Positions 20,602 through 31,100 of a stretch of 64,000 nt of DNA are shown here, piece by piece (the stretch's first letter is position 1; every line of letters starts with the position of its first letter). The stretch is taken from positions 39,732-103,731 of the forward strand of contig QKED01000046.1 of assembly GCA_003252455.1 (NCBI GenBank), read 5' to 3'. Source of the stretch: Gammaproteobacteria bacterium. Its GTDB lineage: Bacteria; Pseudomonadota; Gammaproteobacteria; Thiohalomonadales; Thiohalomonadaceae. Position numbers and translations under genes: made by a program. A model generated the notes under the pieces. The model saw only the letters and a program-made list of their open reading frames with translations. It did not search any database and had not been told where the DNA came from.

Positions 20602-21431
20602 TGGTCCTGTTTACCCAGGATCGCGGCCAACTCCTCGGAGCGGCCATGGGCCGCCTGCAGCGCGCGGTCGAACAGCGCCTCCAGCTCGCCCCCCTGCAGT
20701 ACGCCGATGGCGCGCTCGGTGGTGCCGCCGGGGGAGGTGACGTTGGCGCGCAGGGTGGCGGCATCCTGGCTGCTCTCCAGGGCCATCTTGGCCGCGCCGA
20801 AGGCGGTCTGCAGGGCCAGCAGGCGGGCGGTCTTGGCCGGCAGACCGAGCTTGATGCCGGCCTGCTCCAGCGCCTCCATGACCAGGAAGAAGTAGGCCGG
20901 ACCACTGCCGGAGAGGGCGGTGACGGCGTCCATCTGCCCCTCGTTCTCCAGCCACAGGGTGAGGCCGACGGCGCGCATCAGCGCCTCGCCCAGTTCACGC
21001 TGGGCGGCACTCACCTGCTTATTGGCGAAGAGTGCCGTGGCGCCGCTGCGTACCAGCGCGGGGGTGTTGGGCATGGTGCGGATCAGCGCCACATCGCCAC
21101 CGAGCCAGCGCTGCAGGTCGTCGAGGCGCACCCCGGCGGCCACCGAGACCACCAAGGGCTTGTGCGCCTGCACGCTCTGGGCGATCTCCTGGCACACCGG
21201 GTACATCACCTGGGGTTTGACCGCGAGCACCACCACGCCGCAATCGGCCACCAGGTCACTGTTGTGGTCGTGGGCACGGATGTGGAAGAGGTCGAGCACC
21301 CGCTGGCGGTTGGCCGCGTCGGGCTCTGAGAAACAGATGCGGGACGCCTCGCAATTGTCGCCGAGGAGTCCGCCGATGAGGCTGCGGGCCATGTTGCCGC
21401 CGCCGATGAAGCCGATGGTTGTCTCTTGCAT
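20598..21431 (-). CDS. proC: Pyrroline-5-carboxylate reductase
   Basis: A 277-residue NAD(P)H enzyme that makes proline in the last step of its synthesis. The N-terminal nucleotide-binding motif GFIGGGNMA and the C-terminal substrate/dimer segment ALSGSGPAYFFLVMEAL and TSPGGTTERAI are diagnostic. I chose ATG 21431 (MQETTIGFIGGGN) because the added upstream residues have no family match. It is second in the yggS-proC-yggT-yggU cluster. Confidence 0.96.
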   Translation of the reverse strand: MQETTIGFIGGGNMARSLIGGLLGDNCEASRICFSEPDAANRQRVLDLFHIRAHDHNSDLVADCGVVVLAVKPQVMYPVCQEIAQSVQAHKPLVVSVAAGVRLDDLQRWLGGDVALIRTMPNTPALVRSGATALFANKQVSAAQRELGEALMRAVGLTLWLENEGQMDAVTALSGSGPAYFFLVMEALEQAGIKLGLPAKTARLLALQTAFGAAKMALESSQDAATLRANVTSPGGTTERAIGVLQGGELEALFDRALQAAHGRSEELAAILGKQDQ

Positions 21432-21625
21432 GGTCGTCGTCTTGCGGATCGTCGTGAACTGAAATGGGGCGCCGGGGCGGGGCGCGGGACCCGTCACCCG
21501 CCATGGCGCTAGACATATAGGGATGATGACACAGAAACCAAGGGCAAGTCAGGCGCACCCTTCCGGTCAGGTCGAGTCACGCGATCCGCTGTAGGGGCCT
21601 TGTTGCTTATATAGACGCGTCGCGG

Positions 21626-22321
21626 CTACGTGCGTGGCCCGAACAGCGCGGTACCGATGCGTACCCAGGTGGCCCCTTCGAGGATCGCCGCTTCGAGGTC
21701 GTCGGACATGCCCATGGAGAGGGTGTCGATGGGGTGACCCTGGCCACGCAGCTGTTCGGCCAGGGCGGCCATGGCGGCGAACGGTGCGCGCTGGTTTGCC
21801 TCTCCCTCCATCGGGGCGGGGATGCACATCAGACCGCGCAGGGTCAGGCGCGGCAGTTCGGCCACCGCATCGGCCAGGGCCGGCAGTGCGCTGGGGGGGA
21901 TGCCCGACTTGCTCGGCTCGGCGCTGATATTCACCTGCAGGCAGATGTTCAGTGGGTCGAGGTGGTCGGGGCGCTGGGCACTGAGGCGCTCGGCCAGTTT
22001 GAGGCGGTCGACGCTGTGCACCCAGGCGAAGTGTTCGGCGATGGGGCGGGTCTTGTTCGACTGTAGCGGGCCGATGAAGTGCCACTCCAACCCCAGGTGG
22101 GCCAGCGCCTGCACCTTCTCCAACGCCTCTTGCACATAGCTCTCGCCGAAGGCGGATTGCCCCGCCGCCGCCAGTGCCGCAACCGCCTCGGCCGGGTTGT
22201 GTTTGCTCACCGCGAGGAGATGGATGCTCGCCGGGTCACGTCCGGCGCGGGCGGCGGCACGGGCGATGCGCCCGCGGGTCTCCTCCAGGCGGAGCGTGAT
22301 GGGGGTCGTCTTGTCTGTCAT
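21626..22321 (-). CDS. yggS: YggS, pyridoxal phosphate homeostasis protein
   Basis: A 231-residue PLP-binding TIM-barrel protein with no known enzyme activity, which helps keep vitamin B6 and amino acid pools in balance. The cofactor lysine is K40 in LAVSKHNP, and the motifs GESYVQEA, WHFIGPLQSNK and SMGMSDD are all present. About 190 bases separate it from proC. It is divergent from pilT, with 133 bases between the starts. Confidence 0.95.
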   Translation of the reverse strand: MTDKTTPITLRLEETRGRIARAAARAGRDPASIHLLAVSKHNPAEAVAALAAAGQSAFGESYVQEALEKVQALAHLGLEWHFIGPLQSNKTRPIAEHFAWVHSVDRLKLAERLSAQRPDHLDPLNICLQVNISAEPSKSGIPPSALPALADAVAELPRLTLRGLMCIPAPMEGEANQRAPFAAMAALAEQLRGQGHPIDTLSMGMSDDLEAAILEGATWVRIGTALFGPRT

Positions 22322-22454
22322 AGCGCAAAGTTATACTGTATGAATCGATGCAACTGCTGTCTGTAGGCCGCGTTTTGGCTGTAATCTACAGGCTTTTCTA
22401 GCGCCACCTCGTGGGTGCGTACCTGGCCATTTCGTATTTGGGAGAAGTCACCCG

Positions 22455-23492
22455 ATGGATATCACTGAGCTGCTCGCATTCGGCGTAAAGAACGGGTCGT
22501 CGGACCTACACCTCTCGGCAGGTCTGCCGCCGATGATCCGTGTCGATGGCGACATCCGCCGTATCAACGTGCCGCCGCTCGACCACGCCCAGGTGCATCA
22601 GCTCGTCTACGATATCATGAACGACAAGCAGCGCAAGGAGTACGAGGAGTATCTTGAATGCGACTTCTCTTTCGAGATCAAGGGGTTGGCGCGCTTTCGC
22701 GTGAACGCCTTCAACCAGAACCGGGGTGCCGGTGCGGTGCTGCGTACCATCCCCTCGAAGATCCTCTCGTTGGAGCAGCTCAACGCGCCCAAGTCCTTTG
22801 CCACCATCGCCGACTACCCGCGCGGCATCGTGCTGGTGACCGGGCCGACGGGCTCCGGTAAGTCCACCACCCTGGCGGCCATCGTCAACCACAAGAACGA
22901 CAACGAGTACGGCCACATCCTCACCATCGAGGACCCCATCGAGTTCGTGCACGAGTCGAAGAAGTGCCTGGTCAACCAGCGCGAGGTGCACCGTGACACC
23001 CTCGGCTTCAACGAGGCGCTGCGCTCCGCCCTGCGTGAGGACCCGGACGTCATCCTGGTGGGTGAGATGCGCGACCTCGAAACTATCAAACTGGCCCTGG
23101 AGGCGGCCGAGACCGGCCACTTGGTCTTCGGTACCCTGCACACCAGTTCCGCGGCCAAGACCATCGACCGTATCGTCGACGTCTTCCCCGCCGCGGAGAA
23201 GGAGATGGTGCGCTCCATGCTCTCCGAGTCGCTCAAGGCGGTGATCTCCCAGACCCTGTGTAAGAAGATCGGTGGTGGCCGCGTGGCCGCCCACGAGATC
23301 ATGATCGGCGTCCCCTCTATCCGCAACCTCATCCGCGAAAACAAGATCGCGCAGATGTACTCGGCCATCCAGACCGGTCAGCAGTTCGGCATGCAGACCC
23401 TCGATCAGGACCTGCAGCGCAAGCTCGACCAGGGCCTGATCACCAAAGAGGAGGCCCGCTCCAAGGCGGCCAACAAGGACAACTTCAAGTAA
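22455..23492 (+). CDS. pilT: Type IV pilus retraction ATPase PilT
   Basis: A 345-residue hexameric ATPase that powers pilus retraction and twitching motility. It has Walker A GPTGSGKSTT (130-139), the Asp box EDPIEFVH, Walker B ILVGEMRDLETI, and the His box region TGHLVFGTLHTSSA. GGGAG lies about 9 bases before the ATG. The length equals the family norm, and pilU follows. Confidence 0.97.
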   Translation: MDITELLAFGVKNGSSDLHLSAGLPPMIRVDGDIRRINVPPLDHAQVHQLVYDIMNDKQRKEYEEYLECDFSFEIKGLARFRVNAFNQNRGAGAVLRTIPSKILSLEQLNAPKSFATIADYPRGIVLVTGPTGSGKSTTLAAIVNHKNDNEYGHILTIEDPIEFVHESKKCLVNQREVHRDTLGFNEALRSALREDPDVILVGEMRDLETIKLALEAAETGHLVFGTLHTSSAAKTIDRIVDVFPAAEKEMVRSMLSESLKAVISQTLCKKIGGGRVAAHEIMIGVPSIRNLIRENKIAQMYSAIQTGQQFGMQTLDQDLQRKLDQGLITKEEARSKAANKDNFK

Positions 23493-23548
23493 CTGGCAAG
23501 CAACGGGATAGACGCATGGTTACACCTGCACAACCGCCGGAGCGCACG

Positions 23549-24685
23549 ATGGCAAGCGAGTTCGACAATTTCCTCAAGCTCATGGTCCACAAGGGCGGCT
23601 CCGACATCTTCGTCACCGCCGGTGTGCCGATCATGATGAAGGTGCACGGCAAGGTCTCGCCCGTGGCCAAGGCGACCCTCACCCCGCAGCAGTCGATGCA
23701 GCTGGTGCTGAGCATCATGAACGAGAAGCAGCGCGCCGAGTTCCTCGACACCCACGAGTGCAACTTCGCCATCCAGCGTGCCGGTATCGGGCGTTTTCGC
23801 GTCAACGCCTTCCAGCAGCGCAACAGCGCCGGCATGGTGCTGCGTAAGATCGAGACCACCATCCCCACCTTCGACAAGCTCAAGTTGCCCGAGGTGCTCA
23901 AAGAGGTGTGCATGACCAAGCGCGGCCTGGTCATCCTCGTGGGCGGTACCGGCTCCGGTAAATCCACCTCGCTGGCGGCGATGATCGACTACCGCAACAC
24001 CAACAGCACCGGGCACATCATCACCGTCGAGGACCCCATCGAGTACGTCCACGAGCACAAGGGCAACATCATCACCCAGCGCGAGGTGGGGGTGGACACC
24101 TTCACCTTCGAGGCGGCCCTGGTGAACACCCTGCGTCAGGCCCCGGACGTCATCCTACTCGGCGAGATCCGCACCATGGAGACCATGGAGCACGCCATCG
24201 CCTTCGCCGAGACCGGCCACCTGGCCATGGCCACCCTGCACGCCAACAACGCCAACCAGGCCCTCGACCGTATCGTCAACTTCTTCCCCGACGAGCGTAA
24301 GAAGCAGCTGTTGATGGACCTCTCCTTCAACCTCAAGGCGGTCATCTCACAGCGTCTGGTACGTACCCCCGATGGTCAGGGGCGCCGCGCCGCCATCGAG
24401 ATCATGCTCAACACGCCGATGATCGCCGACCTCATCCTCAAGGGCGAGATCCACTCCCTCAAGGAGGTCATGGCCAAGTCCAACGAGGCGGGCATGGTCA
24501 CCTTCGACCAGGCCCTCTACCGCCTCTTCGTCGCCGGCCAGATCACCCTCGATGAGGCGCTGCGCAACGCCGACTCGGCCAACGAGGTGCGCCTCATGGC
24601 CAAGCTCGGCGAGGAGGATGCCGCCGAGAAGATGAAGGAGGCCACCGCCGGTCTCACCCTGGAGATGCACGACGACGACCGTTGA
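23549..24685 (+). CDS. pilU: PilT-like accessory retraction ATPase PilU
   Basis: A 378-residue paralogue of PilT that assists it in forceful pilus retraction. Walker A GGTGSGKSTS, Asp box EDPIEYVHEHKG and Walker B ILLGEIRTMETM are present. I chose ATG 23549 (MASEFDNFLKLMVHKGGSD), which matches the family N-terminus and has GGAG about 8 bases upstream; an in-frame ATG 11 codons earlier is possible. It follows pilT by 56 bases. Confidence 0.95.
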   Translation: MASEFDNFLKLMVHKGGSDIFVTAGVPIMMKVHGKVSPVAKATLTPQQSMQLVLSIMNEKQRAEFLDTHECNFAIQRAGIGRFRVNAFQQRNSAGMVLRKIETTIPTFDKLKLPEVLKEVCMTKRGLVILVGGTGSGKSTSLAAMIDYRNTNSTGHIITVEDPIEYVHEHKGNIITQREVGVDTFTFEAALVNTLRQAPDVILLGEIRTMETMEHAIAFAETGHLAMATLHANNANQALDRIVNFFPDERKKQLLMDLSFNLKAVISQRLVRTPDGQGRRAAIEIMLNTPMIADLILKGEIHSLKEVMAKSNEAGMVTFDQALYRLFVAGQITLDEALRNADSANEVRLMAKLGEEDAAEKMKEATAGLTLEMHDDDR

Positions 24686-24696
24686 GTGCGCCCCTT

Positions 24697-24718
24697 CGCC
24701 CCCCGTTCTCGGGGGGCG
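24697..24718. terminator. GC-rich hairpin after pilU
   Basis: A 9-bp stem (CGCCCCCCG / CGGGGGGCG) with loop TTCT, 11 bases after the pilU stop. A C-rich stretch and not a T run follows, so termination is inferred. Confidence 0.5.
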
Positions 24719-25159
24719 ACCCCGACGCCGCCCCTGAGTCGTCCCCCCTGGCGCGCCGTCCCTGCCCCCCATCGCTCCCCACTTCTCCCCCCGCTCTATC
24801 TCCATCCCCATCCCTGCACCCGTGACGGGCGACAGTGCCGACCCTAAGGCCCGTGCTGCCTGTGGGGAAAGTGTGTCGCTGGTCACAAATAATCCCCGTT
24901 TTCAGTACGACTGCGGTGAGATTTCGCCCCCAGAGAGTATTATGTGAGAAAGTTTCCCACATCTCTCGTCGGTGCACCGTCACCGTTCGGGGTGGCTGTG
25001 GGGCCGTAGCCGTTTGCACCCAGCGCACCTGAATGCGCCATTCCGTGGGCAGGGAGGCCGCCCGTGGCCGTCAGCCGACCAGGCCCGGGCGGTCCGTCAC
25101 GTCGCCACGGGAGGGCATGCGAGGGGCAGACGTACCGAACACCACCAGGGTAGTCCACC
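24719..25159. other. 440-base leader region of the giant surface protein gene
   Basis: No gene on either strand. The first 110 bases are very C-rich. The middle (about 24850-24970) is AT-richer and is the likely promoter region, with a palindrome at 24943-24961. The last 200 bases are GC-rich and have no clear riboswitch; I looked for the c-di-GMP aptamer core and did not find it. Confidence 0.5.
24943..24961. promoter_or_regulatory. Near-perfect 19-base palindrome, candidate operator
   Basis: TGTGAGAAAGTTTCCCACA is a 9+1+9 inverted repeat with one mismatched pair, about 200 bases upstream of the giant gene. It is not the CRP spacing. A half-site-like TGTGGGGAAAG lies near 24860. A binding protein is not identifiable from the sequence. 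Confidence 0.4.
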
Positions 25160-28100
25160 ATGCAGAGCAAGAATCCCCTCCATGCCCGTCCGCTCTTCAC
25201 CCTGGAGGCCTTGGAGGAGCGACTGCTGCTCTCCGCCGACCCTGCCAGCGTCTGGGTGGAGGGGCTGAGTGCCGACCCGTCCATCGGGATCGAGGGAGAA
25301 CAGTCCCGGGCAGAGGAGGGTGGCTTCGACCTCTTCGCCGGCCTTGCGGCGGCGGACGCGGTGCTGGCCGGGCTCGACCCGACGAGCCTTGCCGGGCAGC
25401 AGATCCTGCTCGACTTCGACGGCCTCGACGACTTCACCTACCAGGGCCCGGTGACTATCACCGGTGTCACACTCGACCCCTTCGCCACCCCCGACGGCCT
25501 CACCCTCTCGCGCGGCGCGACCATCGACGCCCTACTCGACGCGCTCAACGCCACCTTCGCCCACCACGGCGTCACTTTTGTCACCGAGGCCCCCGCCGAG
25601 GGCGACTACAGCCGCGTGCACATCGGCGGCGAGAGCGACGCCTTCGCCGCCTACGGCCACCTCCTCGGCCTGGCCCAACAGGTCGACCTCGGCAACCAGG
25701 AGCGCAGCGATTACGCGCTGGTCTTCAGCGCCGAGCTGGCCGACCGGGTGGAGGACGATGGCGCCTACCTCGACGCCCTCGCCGACCTCATCGCCCACGA
25801 GAGCCTGCACCTGCTCGGCGCCGCGCACACTGTTGATACCGGCGACAACCCCCTCGCCGCGCTCGCCTACGCCGGTGACTTCACCCTCGACCTGAGCGGC
25901 TCCAACCTCGACATCACTGCCGACGCCAGCAACGACCTCTACCTGAAGAACATCGACGGCAAGCTCGCCTGGAGCGTCGACGACGCCCTCTATAGCTACG
26001 ACTTCGACAGCGCCGCTGCGGGCGACCAGGAGGTGCTGCTGGCCAACCACTCAAGCTTCACCGTCGACGCGGTCGATCAATCCATCGAGACCCTCTACCT
26101 GCGCGATATCGCCACCGACGGCGGCGACCTCACCATCAGCGCGCTGAAGATCAGCGTCAAGGCCGACGCCACCCTCTCCACCCGCGATCTTGTCGACAGC
26201 AGCGCCGACCCGCGCACGGCGGACTCGACCGGCGACTCCGGCGACCTCAAGCTGCACGCCAACAGCATCAGCGTCGCCAGCGGCGCCGCCCTGCTCACCG
26301 ATGTGGAGGCGGGCAGCAGCTATAGCGCGGGCCTACTCAACCTCAAGGCGAGCGTCGACTCCGAAGACCTGCTCCTGGCCCTGCCGGTGTTCGACTACCG
26401 CAATGCCGACGCCGCCATCAGCCTCACCGGTGCCACCCTGCGCGGCGGCGAGGTGAAGATCCAGGCCGACGCCGACGCCCTCTCGCTGTTCGACGACGAC
26501 TCGACCATCGCCGACATCGGCGAGAACCTGCTGGAGGCCCTCGCCAGCCTGAACATCCTCGGCGGCGTCGCCTACTCCAACGCCGACGCCACCATCAGCG
26601 TCGATGGCGGCACAATCGACGCAGAAACCCTGCTGATCGAAACCTTCGGTGGCGCCGAGGCCAACGTGCGCACCACCTCCTACTACCTCGGTGTCGCCTA
26701 CGGTCAGAGCGACGCCCTGGCCAAGGTGACCCTGAGCAATGGCGTCCAGGTCACCACCACGGGCGACGCCACCCTGCACTCACAGACCCTCAGCGGCCTC
26801 TCGGTGGCGGCGGTGCAGGCGATGCTCGGCTTCAGCTCCACGGTGGAGAAGGTCAACGTCACCCTCGCCGGGGCCTACGCCGACACCGTCACCAAGGTGG
26901 ATGTCAGCGCCGACTCGACCCTCAACGTGGGCGGTAACCTCACCCTCTTCGCCGAGACCAGCAAGGAGCACTCGGTGGCCGCCACCAGCCAGGCGCACCT
27001 CGACGGCACCCTCGGCGTCGGCCTCGCGGTGGCGGTGACCGAGAGCGAGGCCGAGGCGATCCTGCACGGCACGGCCCAGGTGGGCGGCGACGTCACCATT
27101 CGCGTCGACATGAACACCACGCGCAACGACGTGGCGGGCTCCGCCACCGTCGGCACCTCCGCCCTGGTCGGCATGCTGATGCAGACGCCCTTGGTGGGTG
27201 GTGGCCTCGACGCCGTGGGCGCGGTCTTCCGTGGTGTCACCGGCCTCGGCACGGTGGCCAACAGCGTCACGCGCATGACCGAGAAGGGCTTCGCCGGGGG
27301 CTTCTCCTTCGGCCACTACACCAATACCGGCACCTCGGCCCTCGGCGCCGGGGGCTACCTCGACGCCGGTGGCAGCGTGGCGATCAAGGCGGTGGTGGAG
27401 GAGATGCCGGAGACCAGCGCCTTCGCCTTCTTGAACTCCAGCGCCAGCTACAGCCCGCGCAAGAGCGGCGGCAGCGTCGCCCTCGCCGTCGGCATCACCG
27501 ACAACCAGGCCGAGGCCTACATCGGCGACGGCGCCACCGCCATCGTCGGTGGCGACCTCAGCGTGCGCGCCGAGACGCGCATCCCCTACGAGATCCAGTG
27601 GCACAAGATCGAGGGGCTCACCGACATCCTCGATAAGCTCAACTTCAACCTCGGCATCCAGAACGGCTTCTTCACCTCCTGGGCCGAGGCGATCGCCGCC
27701 GCCAAGGACAAGGCCTACGGCGCCAGCATCAACGTGCTGGTGCTGGACAACGCCACCCACGCGCGCATCGGCCACGGCGCCGATGTGCAGGTGACCGGTG
27801 ACCTGACGGTGGTCGCCCAGGGCGAGAACGACACGGTCAACTTCGTCGGCTCGCCGCTCGCACCCTTCAACGCCACCGGTGGCCGCGGTGTCGGCTTCTC
27901 CGGCATGGCGGTCTACTACGACAACGACACCACCGCGCTGATCCAGTCCGAGGCCGAGGTGAGCGCCGCCTCTCTGCTGCTCTACGCCGACAACCAGGCG
28001 CAGAACATCGCCATCGCCCTGCAGGGCGGCATCGCCGACGGCTTCGCCATGAACGGCGCGCTGGAGTGGCTGCACGTCGACAACCGCACCCTCTCGCGCA

Positions 28101-31100
28101 TCGACGAGAGCGCGGTGATCATCGTCGGCTCCGGTCTCATCCGCCTCGCCCGCGACCACGACGCCATCTCCAGCGGCGGCCTGTTCAGCGACTACCCGCA
28201 GTTCACCCCCGACGCCATCATCGACGACGAGACCGACGCCACCCGCGTCGACGTCGACGCCGAGACCCTCACGCTGCCCTACGACCACGGCCTCACCACG
28301 GGCGACGCCCTCTACTACCAGAGCGGCGGCGACAACCCCATCGGCGGCCTCACCTCCGGCACCACCTACTACGCCATCGTCGCCGAGGGCGAGACGGCCA
28401 GGCTGCAACTGGCCTCTACACGCGCCGATGCCCTTGCGGGCACCGCCATCGACCTGGACCTCGACGCCACCACCGGCCAGGCCCACTCCCTCTACCCCGG
28501 CTTCGTCGCCCTCGATGCCCTCGACGCCGCCGCCGACACCCTCGACCTCGGCTTCGCGCACAACCTCATCAGCGGCCAGCCGCTCACCTACAGGTCCAAC
28601 GGCGGCGGCGCGATCCACGGCTTGGTGGATGGCGCGACCTACTACGCCATCGTGGTCGACGACACCACGCTACAACTGGCCGCCAGCAGCGCCGACGCCC
28701 TCAGCGGCATCGCCCTCGATCTCTCTGCCAGCGGCACCAGCGGCACTGCCCACCTGCTCATCCCCGAGAGCTACACCGAGCTGACCGTGCTCGACGACAT
28801 CACCAGCCTCGACAGCGCGCACATCACCGGCAAGGACAGCGACTTCGTCTACACCGACCTCTCCCTACTGGTGCTGGCCGAGGACGAGTCCAACCTCTAC
28901 AGCGGCGTCGGCGGCCTCACCTTGGGCAAGAACGAAGGCGCCGGGATGTCGCTCGCCATCAACACCCTGGAGCGGCGCACCGAGGCGGGCATCGGTAACG
29001 AGGAGCTGAGCCTCGGCAGCTATTTCGCCCCCGGCGTCGGCCTGCAAGCCGACGGCTCCATCGAGCTGGGCTACAACCACGGTTACGCCGTCGGCGACCG
29101 CGTCATCTACACCGCCGGTGGCGGCCTCACCATCGAGGGGCTGGTCGACGGTCAGGCCTACGTTGTCCAGAGCGTCAGCGACACGGCGATCACCCTCGGG
29201 CGCAGCAGCGGCGAGTCGTCGCAGAGTTTCGACCCCGCCACGCAGGGCACGCTGCAACTCGACCTCGGCTACGCCCACGGCTTCCAGGTGGGCGACACGG
29301 TCAGCTACTCCGCAGGCGGCGGCACGGCTATCGGCGGCCTGGAGGAGGGTGTCACCTACTACGTCACCCAGGTCGACGGCACGAGCGTCGGCCTCACCAC
29401 CACCCTCGACGGCGCCTTCGACGGCCTCGACCACACCTTCACCCCCTCGGGCCAGGTGAGCGGCGCCGACGACCTGATCCTGCTCGGCTACGCCCACGGC
29501 CTCACCACCGGCGCGGCGGTGCGCTACACCACGGGCGGGGGCGTGGCCATCGACGGCCTCAGCGATGGCGCCACCTATTGGGTGATCGAGGGCGAGGACG
29601 CCAACAGCCTGCAACTGGCCAGCAGCAAGGCCAACGCCCAGGCGGGCACCGCCATCGACCTCGACCCGAGCAGCGCCACCGGCATCGCGCACAATCTGCT
29701 TGCGGGCCTAACGGCCACCACCAGCACGGTGGACGCCAGCGCCGAGACCATCGCGCTCGGCGCGGACTACCCCTTCGCCAGCGGCGACGCCCTCATCTAC
29801 CACGGCACCAGCGCCATCGGCGGCCTGGTGGATGGCCAGCGCTACTACGCCATCGCCGTCGACGAGAGCCACATCGCCCTGGCCGAGACCGAGGCGGACG
29901 CCATCTCCGCCACGCCGATCCACTTCGACGCCAGCAGCGGCGCGCTCACCAGCGGCCTGCTCGACCTCGACGGCAACGGTGACTACGAGACCATCGAGCT
30001 GTTCCGCGAGCACGGACTCACCACCGGCGACGCCCTCGTCTACACCCAGGGCGGTGCCGCCATAGGCCTAACGGATGGCGCCACCTACTACGCCATCGTC
30101 CTCGACGGCGACAACTTCGACGAGGGCTTCGGCACACGCATCCAGCTCGCGGCGAGCGCCGCAGACGCGGCGGCGGGCACGGCGATCACCCTCACCCCGG
30201 TGACCGGCGCGGGCGACTACCATGTGCTCACGCGCATGGAGGCGCGCATCGACCTCGACGCGCTGACTGAAGACGGCAGCGTCCACTTCTTCCAGCTCGA
30301 CGCTCGCATCGCCCTCGACCCGAGCGTCGCTACGGGCAGCGCCCACACCCTGCGCCTGGCCCTCGACGCCACGGACGCCAGCGGCCAGAACCACGGCCTC
30401 GGCCTCGCCTTCGACCCCGCCACGGCGGTGAGCAGCGACACCCTCGACCTCGGCTACGACCACGGTTTCACCACCGGCGACGCGGTGCTCTACACCCCCG
30501 GCACGGGCGACCCCATCGGCGGCCTGGCGGCGGGCACGCTCTACTACGTGGTGGTGGTCGACACCCAAAGCATCCAGCTCGCCGAGACGCGCGACAACGC
30601 CCTGGCCGACAGCCCCGAGGTCATCGCTCTCGATGCGAGCCAGGCGAGCGGCAGCGACCACGCCATCGCCGCGCAGCTGCGCCCCACCGCCGTGGTCGAC
30701 GGCGCCGCCGATACCATCACCTTCGACTCCCGCCACGGCTTCGCCGACGGCGACCAGGTTAGCTACGAGAGCGACGTCACGGCCATCGGCGGCCTCACGG
30801 CAGGCTCGTCCTACTACGTAATCGTCGTCGACGACCACACCATCCAGCTCGCCGCCACGGCGGCGGACGCCCTGAGCACCACCGCCATCGACCTCGACGC
30901 CAGCGGCGTCGGGGCGGGCGAGCACCGCATCGCCGACCGCATGCTGCTCACCGGCAGCGTCACGGTGGGCGGCAACGCCCTGGTGCAGGCGGCCAGCAGC
31001 GGCGAGGTGATCACCATCGCCCTCGCCGCCGCCGTCACCACCAGCGCCGGTGGCGCCATGACCAGCGGCAGCAGCTGGGCGGGATTCTCGAACAGTGGCA

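Noticed and set aside
24962..25159. Possible c-di-GMP or other riboswitch before the giant gene
   Set aside because: I looked for the conserved aptamer core sequences and found none; the stretch is only GC-rich.
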